Shown here: positions 1-8,364 of the stretch, one piece after another
Numbering within the stretch: position 1 is the stretch's first letter
Layout of the letters: every line of letters begins with the position of its first letter
DNA from: Prevotella sp.
Lineage (GTDB): Bacteria; Bacteroidota; Bacteroidia; Bacteroidales; Bacteroidaceae
Length of the DNA: 64,000 nucleotides
Assembly (NCBI GenBank): GCA_024682415.1
Contig: JAIKZG010000025.1
Coordinates: forward strand, 17,557-81,556
Direction of reading: 5' to 3'
Translations under genes and position numbers: made by a program
The notes under the pieces: generated by a model
The model's input: the letters and a program-made list of their open reading frames with translations, nothing else
Databases searched by the model: none
What the model was told of the DNA's origin: nothing

Positions 1-1871
1 CTGAACGCATACGCTTCGCCTACAGCATAAATGGCGATGAATGGATACAGCTGCCACAAGGCAAGAACACGATAACGCTGACGCATCTGCAACCAGACTG
101 CTACACATTCCGCGTGAAAGCTATCGTGGGCGGAATAGAATCGCCTATCAAGAAATTCTACATAGAAATTCATCCGGCATGGTATTTCTCTTTGCCGATG
201 AAGCTGCTGTATATCATTCTGATTGTATTCTTCATCTGGTGGTATATGCGTCAGCTTCGCCGCAAGCAGCAAGACCAGCTACGCCTTCAGGAGCATATAC
301 ACGCTCAGGAGATGAGCGAGTCGAAACTGCGCTTCTTCATGAACATAAGCCATGAAATACGCACTCCGCTCACTCTGATAATCTCTCCTTTGGAAGAGCT
401 GATGAAGACTGACTATGAGCCTATACGCAACAGCATATACAGAACTATTCACCGCAACGCGATGCGACTGCTCAGCCAAGTAAACCAGATGATGGATCTG
501 AGAAAGATTGACGCTGGAAAAATGGTGATGCACATGGAGCCTGCCGACATGATATGTATAGCGAAAGACATCGCGCTGCTCTTTGAGCAACAAGCCAACG
601 TGAAGAGCATAAACTTCAAGTTGGAGTACGAGGAGGAGGTGATACCTGTAAATATCGACCGTCAGAACTTTGACAAAGTGCTGATGAATATTCTTTCGAA
701 TGCCTTTAAATATACGCATACTGGCGGAAAAATAACCATGGCGATAAAGAGGACAGAAGAAAATGGAAAGAAATGGGTAAATATCTCAGTGAGCGACGAC
801 GGAGAAAAGATTCCTACCGACAAGCTTGAAAAGATATTCGAGCGTTTCTATCAGGCTGTTTCCGTAACCAACGACCGACAGGCAGGCACAGGCATCGGTC
901 TTGACCTTACACGCTCACTCGTGGAACTGCACGGAGGAAGGATTTGGGCAGAGAACAATATTGGCAAGGGCTGCACATTCACCATTCGCATACCTGCCGC
1001 CGATATTGACAAGGAAAGCATATCGGCAAACGCGCCTAAGCCTACAAAGCAGGAGCAAAAGGCAGAGGAAAAGCAAGAGCCAAGAATTCAGCATATCAAG
1101 GCGACAAGCAATCCTCTGATTGTAATTGCCGAGGATGACGCTGAGATTATGGATTATCTGTCAAAGGAGCTTGGCGACACTTACCGCATCATAGCCTGCT
1201 CTAACGGAAAGATTGCGCTCAACGCCATTCTGAAACATCATCCGCAACTGATTATCTCTGACATTATGATGCCGGAAATGGACGGTAACGAACTTTGCAC
1301 AAGAGTAAGGCACAACATCAACACCAACGACATTCCTGTGATTCTCCTTACAGCTAAAGACCGTGAGGACGATCAGCTCATAGGACTTGAAACAGGCGCT
1401 GACGCTTACATCACTAAGCCTTTCAACCTCGACATATTAAAGCGCACGATGATAAATCTGATTAACATGCACAACGTGATGAAGAATAAGCTTGAAGGTG
1501 GCGAGGAACAGAAAGACAAGATAAGCGAAGTGGAAGTAAAATCGCCCGACAGCAAACTGCTGCAACGCGTAATGGCTGTAATCAACGACAATCTCACGAA
1601 TGAGGATTTGAGCGTAACCCTTATTTCAAAGGAAGTGGGCATAAGCCGCGTGCATCTATACCGCAAGATGAAAGAGCTTACAAATCAGACTCCTCATGAT
1701 TTCATTCGCAACATACGACTGAAACAGGCTGCCAACTTGCTTGCGAGCGGTCGCCACAACATCACGGAAGTGATGAATGCCTGCGGATTCAGCAATTCGG
1801 CTTCATTCTCCACACAGTTTAAAAAGATGTATGGAATGTCGCCACGCGAATACATGAAAAAAAACATATAG
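1..1871 (+). CDS. hybrid two-component system regulator, 3' part
   Basis: The open frame enters at the window edge, so the N-terminal periplasmic propeller is missing. Visible in order: the end of a Y_Y_Y-type beta-sandwich (to about base 160), one membrane segment (about 189-245), a HisKA domain with the H-box NISHEIRTP (His codon at 351), an HATPase domain (NILSNAFKYT, then GTGIGLDLTRS), a receiver domain (ISDIMMPEMDG acceptor region, TKPFN lysine) and a C-terminal AraC-type helix-turn-helix. This is the Bacteroidota HTCS architecture, in which one protein senses a glycan in the periplasm and activates a polysaccharide utilisation locus. Its target is probably beyond the left edge, since the next gene is convergent and unrelated. 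Control of the glycan cluster at 13123-22086 cannot be excluded. The stop is TAG at 1869-1871. Confidence 0.93.
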   Translation, partial: ERIRFAYSINGDEWIQLPQGKNTITLTHLQPDCYTFRVKAIVGGIESPIKKFYIEIHPAWYFSLPMKLLYIILIVFFIWWYMRQLRRKQQDQLRLQEHIHAQEMSESKLRFFMNISHEIRTPLTLIISPLEELMKTDYEPIRNSIYRTIHRNAMRLLSQVNQMMDLRKIDAGKMVMHMEPADMICIAKDIALLFEQQANVKSINFKLEYEEEVIPVNIDRQNFDKVLMNILSNAFKYTHTGGKITMAIKRTEENGKKWVNISVSDDGEKIPTDKLEKIFERFYQAVSVTNDRQAGTGIGLDLTRSLVELHGGRIWAENNIGKGCTFTIRIPAADIDKESISANAPKPTKQEQKAEEKQEPRIQHIKATSNPLIVIAEDDAEIMDYLSKELGDTYRIIACSNGKIALNAILKHHPQLIISDIMMPEMDGNELCTRVRHNINTNDIPVILLTAKDREDDQLIGLETGADAYITKPFNLDILKRTMINLINMHNVMKNKLEGGEEQKDKISEVEVKSPDSKLLQRVMAVINDNLTNEDLSVTLISKEVGISRVHLYRKMKELTNQTPHDFIRNIRLKQAANLLASGRHNITEVMNACGFSNSASFSTQFKKMYGMSPREYMKKNI

Positions 1872-1935
1872 GATTTTCAAAAAAATCATGCAAGGAAAAT
1901 TTAAAATTCATGCATGAAAAAATAACTCTCACCGC

Positions 1936-1981
1936 ATACAGCGTTTTCTCAGCGAACAATGGAACTGAGGAAACGCTGTAT
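1936..1981. terminator. convergent inverted repeat overlapping a 3' end
   Basis: ATACAGCGTTTTCTCAG (1936-1952) pairs with CTGAGGAAACGCTGTAT (1965-1981) over 17 positions with one G-U, loop 12 nt. It lies between two convergent genes, and its right arm encodes the last codons of the minus-strand gene. There is no clear T-run, so termination is inferred from stem strength and position. Confidence 0.6.
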
Positions 1982-2953
1982 ATCGTTTTGTATACGCTTA
2001 AAAGGCTCTGAGTCTACATAACCTGTGCTCTTTTTTAGCATATCCACAACTCCCGTAATACTATTTGTATAGCAAGAAAGCTCGTTGCTACGCTGAGTGA
2101 AATGCACGCTCTGCTCGCTTATCTCATTCTCACGCTCTCTGATAAGCCTTTCGCAGACACGCTGCAACATAGGCGCGACGACCTTGTTGAAGACGTGGTG
2201 CCCCTGAATATAAAGGTAAACATTATCAGGCGTAACGCCAAGCTGCCTTACGCTCTCCTTCACTCGCTGATATTCCTTTTTCAGCTCGGGATATTTATGC
2301 TGCAACGTTTTAATCTTCTGCCCCACCTTACGCTGCAAATGCTCAATGATAGCCTCAGCGTTATTTAGCTTGAATACGCCTGTATCAAGAATATGAATGA
2401 AATCGGTGATAGTAAACTTTCCGTAATAAGGAGTGCGATAGAAAAGAATGCTCCATATAAACAAAGGATAGACAGCCTGAGAATAAAGCCTGAGATATTC
2501 CTCAAAATCGAATATGTCATTATCCACGAGCGTAGCCATAACCGTAACGTCGTGAAGAGCAGGGGCATAGCATTGCAGATTTTCTATAGAGTAGGCATAA
2601 GTGTGGAATACGTAAGGGCTTCCAAGTATAGTGCGTGAAGTTTCGGTCGCGCCCTGAATGAGATAATCGTAATCAGCGTCTACACAGGCTATCATGTCTT
2701 CGCCCACCTTATCATAAAGAGCACTCATAAGCACTGCTTTCTTGCCACGCTCAAGCCGAAGCTCATGAGTGGGAAGCATAACTTGGAAACATACCTTGTC
2801 GTTTTCAAATCTGCCGAGCACGGTGCGCCAGAAGAACACATCATCATAGCTTTCCACATAAGCCACGATTTTGCGCCGAGCCTTCTTTGAGTTCAGCTTA
2901 TTAGCGGCTGAAATATAAGAAGAGGTAAGATTATCTTTTAGTCGCCTGCTCAT
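1949..2953 (-). CDS. DUF4435 / TOPRIM-like protein (putative OLD/PARIS-type effector)
   Basis: 334 residues with no signal peptide or membrane segment. The N-terminal half has TOPRIM-like acidic motifs: Glu34 in AYVESYDDVFFW and the D-x-D-x-D cluster D92/D94/D96 in ACVDADYD. These are the positions expected for a metal-binding TOPRIM nuclease core, as in OLD-family nucleases and the DUF4435 protein AriB of PARIS anti-phage systems. The C-terminal half is helical and charged. It starts 37 bp after the ATPase gene on the same strand, so the two are almost certainly co-transcribed. The family call rests on these motifs and the partner; nuclease or defence function is inferred. A constitutive core-genome role is an alternative. 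Confidence 0.75.
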   Translation of the reverse strand: MSRRLKDNLTSSYISAANKLNSKKARRKIVAYVESYDDVFFWRTVLGRFENDKVCFQVMLPTHELRLERGKKAVLMSALYDKVGEDMIACVDADYDYLIQGATETSRTILGSPYVFHTYAYSIENLQCYAPALHDVTVMATLVDNDIFDFEEYLRLYSQAVYPLFIWSILFYRTPYYGKFTITDFIHILDTGVFKLNNAEAIIEHLQRKVGQKIKTLQHKYPELKKEYQRVKESVRQLGVTPDNVYLYIQGHHVFNKVVAPMLQRVCERLIRERENEISEQSVHFTQRSNELSCYTNSITGVVDMLKKSTGYVDSEPFKRIQNDIQRFLSSIVR

Positions 2954-2990
2954 ATCCTTTTTAAAAGGGTTTTAAATGCCGTTTAAAAAG

Positions 2991-3809
2991 CTATTTAACC
3001 GTAATATCGGAAACCTCTGCCACCTTATCCGTCCATCCGTTCATTATCATGGCTGGAGAATGAGTGGTGAGAATTATCTGAATGTTAGGATTCAGCTCCA
3101 AGATAAGGTCGATAAGCTGTTGCTGCCAGTCGATGTGAAGGCTCACTTCAGGCTCGTCCATGAAAAGCACATACGGACAGCTGTCTTCCACCAACACTGT
3201 AAGCAATATCACGAGTATCTGTTTTTCTCCGCTTGAAAGTTGATAAGGCATGAGGGTTTCCCCTATCTGAGAAAAACGTATTTCATTCTCGGTTCTTATT
3301 ATCTTCTTGCCTGTTTCGGTAAACAGACAGTCAATCATATCCTGAAACTTCTTCTTAGGCTCTGAAATGCGCTGTGCCTCCTCCGCAGCGTCGGGATTGC
3401 CGCTTTGCAGAGTATTGATTATTCTGTTGCCTATATTTACTTGATAGTCAAGATATTTGCGTTGCAGCTGAAACAGTTGCCAGTCTAATTCCGTGGCAAG
3501 ACTCAAATCGAGTTTTTCCACCGACTCTATATTAAGCAGAGGGCGGTCGAACGAGCGAATAATATCATATCTTATCCATTTAGCGTCTTCGGGATATACT
3601 TTCAGCTTCACCCCTTTAAGCATGTGGCTCGGAAACTCTCCGCCCGAGATAAGCCCCTTGACAACCTTGTTGAGAATAGTGCTCTTGCCCACACCGTTTA
3701 CACCGCTCAGGATATTTACCCTGCGATCCAAATTCCACAGGATATGCTTCTGCCCGCTCCACAGCGAGTCTATCTCAATCTGCTCTATATAGTCTGCGTA
3801 TTTTGACAT
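2991..3809 (-). CDS. ABC/OLD-like AAA ATPase, partner of the DUF4435 protein
   Basis: 272 residues with a complete ABC-type ATPase core: Walker A GVNGVGKST (36-44), signature LSSGEKQ (191-197), Walker B YVLFMDEPE (213-221) and switch His in ILTTHSPAM (about 250). The insertion between Walker A and the signature is only about 145 residues and partly helical. It is therefore shorter than SMC/RecN proteins and shorter than the AriA ATPase of described PARIS systems. No membrane segments or permease are present, so it is not a transporter subunit. It is first gene of a two-gene operon with the TOPRIM-like protein. In OLD-like systems such an ATPase senses or gates, and the TOPRIM partner cuts nucleic acid; this role is inferred here. 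Confidence 0.82.
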   Translation of the reverse strand: MSKYADYIEQIEIDSLWSGQKHILWNLDRRVNILSGVNGVGKSTILNKVVKGLISGGEFPSHMLKGVKLKVYPEDAKWIRYDIIRSFDRPLLNIESVEKLDLSLATELDWQLFQLQRKYLDYQVNIGNRIINTLQSGNPDAAEEAQRISEPKKKFQDMIDCLFTETGKKIIRTENEIRFSQIGETLMPYQLSSGEKQILVILLTVLVEDSCPYVLFMDEPEVSLHIDWQQQLIDLILELNPNIQIILTTHSPAMIMNGWTDKVAEVSDITVK

Positions 3810-3842
3810 ATTATTATCATTAAAAACTCCTTGTTATTATTG

Positions 3843-3850
3843 CAAATATA
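3843..3850 (-). promoter_or_regulatory. -7 box for the ATPase/DUF4435 operon
   Basis: The minus strand reads TATATTTG, matching the Bacteroidota TAnnTTTG box, 34 bp before the ATPase start codon. No convincing -33 TTTG was found. Confidence 0.45.
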
Positions 3851-3894
3851 AACCATTTAACCGAAACGCGACACCACAGAACACGTTTTTTTTG

Positions 3895-3902
3895 TACTTT
3901 TG
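3895..3902 (+). promoter_or_regulatory. -7 box for the DMT transporter gene
   Basis: TACTTTTG matches TAnnTTTG and ends 9 bp before the ATG at 3912. It supports starting the gene at 3912 rather than at the in-frame TTG at 3900, which lies inside the box. The mRNA would have almost no leader. Confidence 0.5.
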
Positions 3903-3911
3903 CACCCAATT

Positions 3912-4844
3912 ATGGAATATAACAAAAATAGAGTTATCACTGCCCATCTGAGCATGCTCGGGGCAAATATGTTTTGGGGATTGATGGCACCTATCGGCAA
4001 AGCAGCCATGACGCATGGATTGGATGGTATCGACATGGTGACATTCCGCGTTGTCGGCGGCGCAATATTATTCGCTATCGCAGCTCTTTTCGCCAAGAAA
4101 GAGCACGTGAGCAATCACGACAAGCTAATGCTTTTCGGCGCGGCAATATTCGGACTTGTGTGCAATCAGTGTTGTTTCACAATAGGATTGAGCCTCACTT
4201 CTCCTATCAACGCAAGTATCGTAACCACTTCAATGCCAGTGTTTGCCATGTTGCTCTCGGCACTCATTCTTCATGAGCCGATTACGAAGATGAAAGCAGG
4301 CGGAGTGGCTTTGGGATGCACAGGCGCGATAATACTTATTCTTACAAGCGCAACAGCAGCAAACGCCAAAGTAGGCGACATCAGGGGCGACTTGCTATGT
4401 ATGTGCGCTCAGATTTCGTATTCTTTCTATCTGAGCATGTTCAACAAGACAGTGCGCAAATACTCGCCTTTCACGCTCAACAAATGGATGTTCCTCTTCG
4501 CCACAATCATGCTGTTGCCATTTACAGGCAGCCACGTAGCGCAGATAGAATGGACTGCAATACCTACATCAACATGGCTTGAAGCTGGATATGTAGTGCT
4601 TATTGGCACATTCGTGTGCTACATATTAATGATGGTAGGTCAGCGCACATTGCGCCCTACTGTAGTAAGCATCTACAACTACATGCAGCCTATCGTGAGC
4701 GTGATAGTAAGCATAGCTGCCGGTCTTGGCATTATGAAATGGTCGCAGGCACTTGCCGTAATCCTTGTGTTTACGGGCGTTTACCTCGTATCTAAATCAC
4801 GTTCCAAGAACGATGAGTTAGCTAAAGCTGAAAATAAAGATTAA
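3912..4844 (+). CDS. EamA/DMT-superfamily transporter
   Basis: 310 residues from the ATG at 3912. There are about ten hydrophobic segments in two homologous halves, the hallmark of the 10-TM drug/metabolite transporter family. The first half begins around LGANMFWGLMAPIGK and the second around GDLLCMCAQISYSFYLSM. Such inner-membrane proteins export amino acids, nucleosides or other metabolites; the substrate cannot be read from sequence. The C-terminus ends in a short charged tail. It is monocistronic: its own -7 box lies upstream and a strong bidirectional hairpin follows at once. Confidence 0.88.
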   Translation: MEYNKNRVITAHLSMLGANMFWGLMAPIGKAAMTHGLDGIDMVTFRVVGGAILFAIAALFAKKEHVSNHDKLMLFGAAIFGLVCNQCCFTIGLSLTSPINASIVTTSMPVFAMLLSALILHEPITKMKAGGVALGCTGAIILILTSATAANAKVGDIRGDLLCMCAQISYSFYLSMFNKTVRKYSPFTLNKWMFLFATIMLLPFTGSHVAQIEWTAIPTSTWLEAGYVVLIGTFVCYILMMVGQRTLRPTVVSIYNYMQPIVSVIVSIAAGLGIMKWSQALAVILVFTGVYLVSKSRSKNDELAKAENKD

Positions 4845-4851
4845 TACCTCA

Positions 4852-4898
4852 AAAAAATGTACCAAGATAGCAAATAGGGCTAACTTGGTACATTTTTT
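4852..4898. terminator. bidirectional terminator between convergent genes
   Basis: AAAAAATGTACCAAG pairs with CTTGGTACATTTTTT across an unpaired stretch of about 17 nt, giving A-tract/T-tract on both strands. The right arm encodes the last five codons of the minus-strand permease, so the stem runs into its coding end. Confidence 0.85.
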
Positions 4899-6118
4899 CC
4901 TCTTGCCATCTTCTGGCGATTAAGCGTGTGTACGCGCGAAAGGTTTATCCTACGCCAATACACTCCGATAGCCGTGAAGAAATAGCAAATAGCCTGAATC
5001 CACATTGCCACCAACTCCTTTTGCACATCTACCAATTCAGCTCCGAAAGAATTGGCTTTCACAAAGGCATTGATACCAAACGTAGAAGGGAAAAGCATTG
5101 ATATACTTTTCCATATACCATGAATACTGCTTCCCGGCCATGAAACTCCGCTGAGAAACAGCAAAGGCACACTCGTGAAAAGCACAAGCAGAATAACATT
5201 TTCCCTATATCTCACCAAGCCAGAAAGCGTCATGCCGAAGAACGTACACGCTATGATATATGGAGTTATTATACACAGCAATGTAGACGGCGACGCCAAT
5301 CGAATGAAATTAAAGATATGTGGCACTGCCATAGTGATGTAAGGAGCTATCAAGGCATATATAATGAAATAGCACAGAGATTTGCCGAATATGATGCGAT
5401 ACATTCCATGATAATGACGCTTTATAGGCAACAGTTCTCTGTATTTATTGCTTTCGCGCGCCGTTCCAGCCAAAAGACCTATACCAAGCAACATCGTCTG
5501 CTGAATGATAAGCATGAGCACGGCAGGCAGAAGAAATGAGCCATATCCGCCCTGAGGATTAAACAACGCCACCGCCCTATATCTCAGCGGAGCGGTCTGC
5601 ACCTCGTCGTCCCTATTGGTGAACCCTCCATGACGGCTTATCAGAATGTTTTTCCCCATCTCAAGGGAAACATCGGTAAGAGCGGAGAATATCCCTTTAT
5701 AATACAGCATTCCCGACATATCGGCAAAGAAAGAAACAGCCGTCTGCTCTCCCCTGTTCACCTTTGTCTCGAAGTCTTCAGGTATATACACAATGCCATG
5801 ACATCCCTGCTCGCTCTGTATCTCCTTTGCCTCATCAATATTGGCAGCCTGAGCCACGATTTTAATGCCTTCGGTAGCGTCGCATCTGCGCATAAACTCA
5901 CGGCTCATGAAGCTGTGGGAATCATCTACAAACACCGTTGGCACATCCTTCATCGCCTCATTATTGTAAAGCCATGAATAAAGCAATGGATAGCCTATTG
6001 GCACGAGTATAAAGAATATCAACACGCCCGGATCTTTGAACACATTCTTCAGCTCATCCAGGAAAATGAAGCAAATGTCGCGTATTGCCTGTATCTGTAT
6101 CTTTATGAATCTGTTCAT
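4880..6118 (-). CDS. ABC-2 type permease (export operon, last gene)
   Basis: 412 residues with ABC-2 permease architecture: an N-terminal membrane helix (about 28-50, VFKDPGVLIFFILVPIGYPLLYSW), a large extracytoplasmic domain of about 150 residues, then five or so helices (about 185-390) including GVSWPGSSIHGIWKSISMLFPSTF. It belongs to the YhhJ/YbhR-like permeases that work with HlyD adaptors and TolC pores to expel drugs or other amphiphiles. It follows the paralogous permease by 8 bp, and the two probably form a heterodimer. No ATP-binding subunit is encoded next to them. Substrate unknown. Confidence 0.88.
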   Translation of the reverse strand: MNRFIKIQIQAIRDICFIFLDELKNVFKDPGVLIFFILVPIGYPLLYSWLYNNEAMKDVPTVFVDDSHSFMSREFMRRCDATEGIKIVAQAANIDEAKEIQSEQGCHGIVYIPEDFETKVNRGEQTAVSFFADMSGMLYYKGIFSALTDVSLEMGKNILISRHGGFTNRDDEVQTAPLRYRAVALFNPQGGYGSFLLPAVLMLIIQQTMLLGIGLLAGTARESNKYRELLPIKRHYHGMYRIIFGKSLCYFIIYALIAPYITMAVPHIFNFIRLASPSTLLCIITPYIIACTFFGMTLSGLVRYRENVILLVLFTSVPLLFLSGVSWPGSSIHGIWKSISMLFPSTFGINAFVKANSFGAELVDVQKELVAMWIQAICYFFTAIGVYWRRINLSRVHTLNRQKMARGKNVPS

Positions 6119-6126
6119 TATATATC

Positions 6127-7305
6127 TTATGGAATATAAACGTAGTGTAACATAGCGTTCTTTATCTTAGGAAGAACAAAGAACGGCAACAAAGCGAACA
6201 CAAGCAACGCAATGTAATGCGGCCATGCGTAAATCAGCGGATAACCGTTAAGGCTCACCATCTGATAAATCATAAAATAATGCCTTACGGGAAACAGCCA
6301 CGACACCATACGCAATGGAGCGTCCATAGCCTCAACAGGGAATGTGAAACCACAGATGGAGAAGCTCACCACCGACCACAACGCACAAATACTCATCGAC
6401 ATTCTGAGCGATGGAATGATACCAAAAATGAAGATACCAAAGCCCTGAGCAGCTACCACGAATATAAGCCCATTAAGCAGCAACAGCCATATAGGGCAGC
6501 TATGCGGAAACTGCAACACCCCGAACAGCCATATTATATAAAGAGAAGTGATTATCATAAACAGCAATGTCTGCGGCAGCATTTTGCCGAGCATAGCTAC
6601 ATAGATATTGCCATTAGCCTCCTGTAGCCACTGCTTTGACTTACCGAATTTCAGCTCCGTACCAATGGAATAGGCAGTAACAAGGAATATAAAAATGCCC
6701 AGACAGGTAGGAATAAGCGTGGTAGATAGATACACATTGTAATCCATCGTAGGATTGTGCACCATCACCGAGCTTACCATTATAGGCTGAATAGTATTCT
6801 TTATCTCCCTATCCGTCTTTCCGAGCATTGAAAGCTTTGCCGCCCCCACTGCCGCCGAGCCGAGCGTGGCAATAGTGCGCATATCCTTATACACGAGAGA
6901 GCCAGCAATAAGATAGCCTGAATTATAATAGAAAGAAACCGTAGGCTGACGATTGGCAAGCAAGTCGTCGTTCATCTTTTCTGGGAAGAGGAAATATCCA
7001 TATATCTCCCCTCGCTGCATAGCCTTTCTCGCCGCGTCTACAGAATGATAACCCTCTATTATCTTCACCTCCTGAAAAGCATCAAGGCTGCGTGCCATCT
7101 TCCTACTCGTAGACGAGTTGTCCAAATCCACAATACCCACAGGCATATCAGTAGGCAAACCGTCTTTCATCAAGTCGGCAAAGAAGAAAGACACCAACAA
7201 AGGGAATATGACGATGGAAAACAGATAGATATGATTGCGCGTCATCATCCTTATCTGTCTCATCGCCACACAAAATATTGCGTTTATGTATTCCTTCAAA
7301 GTCAT
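6127..7305 (-). CDS. ABC-2 type permease (export operon, fourth gene)
   Basis: 392 residues, same fold as the next gene: first helix within HIYLFSIVIFPLLVSFFFADL (about 25-45), a periplasmic domain with the conserved start VGIVDLDNSSTSRKMAR, then a C-terminal helical bundle (about 190-385). The start codon overlaps the stop of the HlyD gene by one base, implying translational coupling. Its partner permease begins 8 bp downstream. Together they would form the inner-membrane channel of a tripartite exporter. The required ATPase must be encoded elsewhere or borrowed. Confidence 0.88.
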   Translation of the reverse strand: MTLKEYINAIFCVAMRQIRMMTRNHIYLFSIVIFPLLVSFFFADLMKDGLPTDMPVGIVDLDNSSTSRKMARSLDAFQEVKIIEGYHSVDAARKAMQRGEIYGYFLFPEKMNDDLLANRQPTVSFYYNSGYLIAGSLVYKDMRTIATLGSAAVGAAKLSMLGKTDREIKNTIQPIMVSSVMVHNPTMDYNVYLSTTLIPTCLGIFIFLVTAYSIGTELKFGKSKQWLQEANGNIYVAMLGKMLPQTLLFMIITSLYIIWLFGVLQFPHSCPIWLLLLNGLIFVVAAQGFGIFIFGIIPSLRMSMSICALWSVVSFSICGFTFPVEAMDAPLRMVSWLFPVRHYFMIYQMVSLNGYPLIYAWPHYIALLVFALLPFFVLPKIKNAMLHYVYIP

Positions 7306-8291
7306 TATTTCTTTACCACGAGAGTCATACCAGGTCTAAGTCCCTCAAGCTTCGTTACGGGACGCGCCTTTATCTCGAATGTCTTAAGGTCGTATTCGCC
7401 GTTAGCCTTTGTAGCGCGCCATGCAGCATAGCTGCCCTGATCTTTCACATAGTAGACCTTCATCTTTATGTCTTTGTCGAAAGCTGGAGAATAAGCGGTG
7501 AACGTAGCGCCCATGCCAAGGCCTTTCAGTTGGTCTTCCCTCACATTGAAAGTGCCCCACAGATTGTCCATTATCGAAATGCTCATTATAGGCGAACCCA
7601 AACCAACAAGCTCACCCACCTTAGGATAGATGTCGCTAACCTCGCCATCGTATTGAGCCACCTGAACGGTTTCTCTAAGCAAAGACTTCATCACGTCTAC
7701 AGCGCCATCGGCAGCCTTCACCTGATTAGACGCTACTTTCTTTTCCTCTACTCGCGCGCCATTCTTCGCCATCTGATACTGGCTTTTAGCGGCAAGCACA
7801 GCAGCCTCAGAAGCCTTATAAGCAGCAAACGCCTCGTCACGCTTCTGCGCGCTCACCACGCCTTCGCTGAACAGATTAGAAACTCTGTCGTATGTCTTCT
7901 TAGCAATATCCGCGGCGGCAATAGCCTGCTGCCACACTTGATAAGCGCCCTGAATAGTTTCCTTTCTCGCGCCATTGTCTGCCATCTCGTTTATAGCCGA
8001 AGCAGCGTCCTTGGTAGCCTCGGCAGCTTTCTTCTGCGCGTCGATTTCAGGCACTTCAAGAATAGCCAGAGTATCCCCGGCATGCACATAATCTCCCTCT
8101 TTCACTCTTATCTCGACGATGCGTCCAGGCAACTTACTCGAAACTCTGTATTCCGAAACTTCTACCTGTCCCTGTATTATTTCCGGCTGTTTATCCATAA
8201 AGATAAAACCCAGCAGAGCTACAATCACTACGACAGCAGCCAAAATAGCCGTCGTAATAAGAATGTTCTTGTTTTGTGATTTTGCTGACAT
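7305..8291 (-). CDS. HlyD-family periplasmic adaptor (membrane fusion protein)
   Basis: 328 residues. One N-terminal membrane anchor (about 10-30) is followed by a lipoyl/biotinyl half-motif (GQVEVSEYRVSSKLPGRIV), a helical hairpin rich in Ala/Lys/Gln (about 85-190), the second lipoyl half and a beta-barrel domain (about 200-328). This is the adaptor that bridges inner-membrane permeases and a TolC pore. It lies between tolC-like and permease genes in one operon, 73 bp after the TolC gene. Regulation is presumably from the operon promoter upstream of the coiled-coil gene. Confidence 0.92.
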   Translation of the reverse strand: MSAKSQNKNILITTAILAAVVVIVALLGFIFMDKQPEIIQGQVEVSEYRVSSKLPGRIVEIRVKEGDYVHAGDTLAILEVPEIDAQKKAAEATKDAASAINEMADNGARKETIQGAYQVWQQAIAAADIAKKTYDRVSNLFSEGVVSAQKRDEAFAAYKASEAAVLAAKSQYQMAKNGARVEEKKVASNQVKAADGAVDVMKSLLRETVQVAQYDGEVSDIYPKVGELVGLGSPIMSISIMDNLWGTFNVREDQLKGLGMGATFTAYSPAFDKDIKMKVYYVKDQGSYAAWRATKANGEYDLKTFEIKARPVTKLEGLRPGMTLVVKK

Positions 8292-8364
8292 GATATTCTT
8301 ATCTCTATTTTTTATATTTCGTTTTGTTATTACAGTAAATCTATATATGCTTTTGCTTAAAATC

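Noticed and set aside
7278..8279. 333-codon plus-strand frame opposite the HlyD gene
   Set aside because: It is antisense to a clear HlyD coding sequence, and its product has no family features or promoter.
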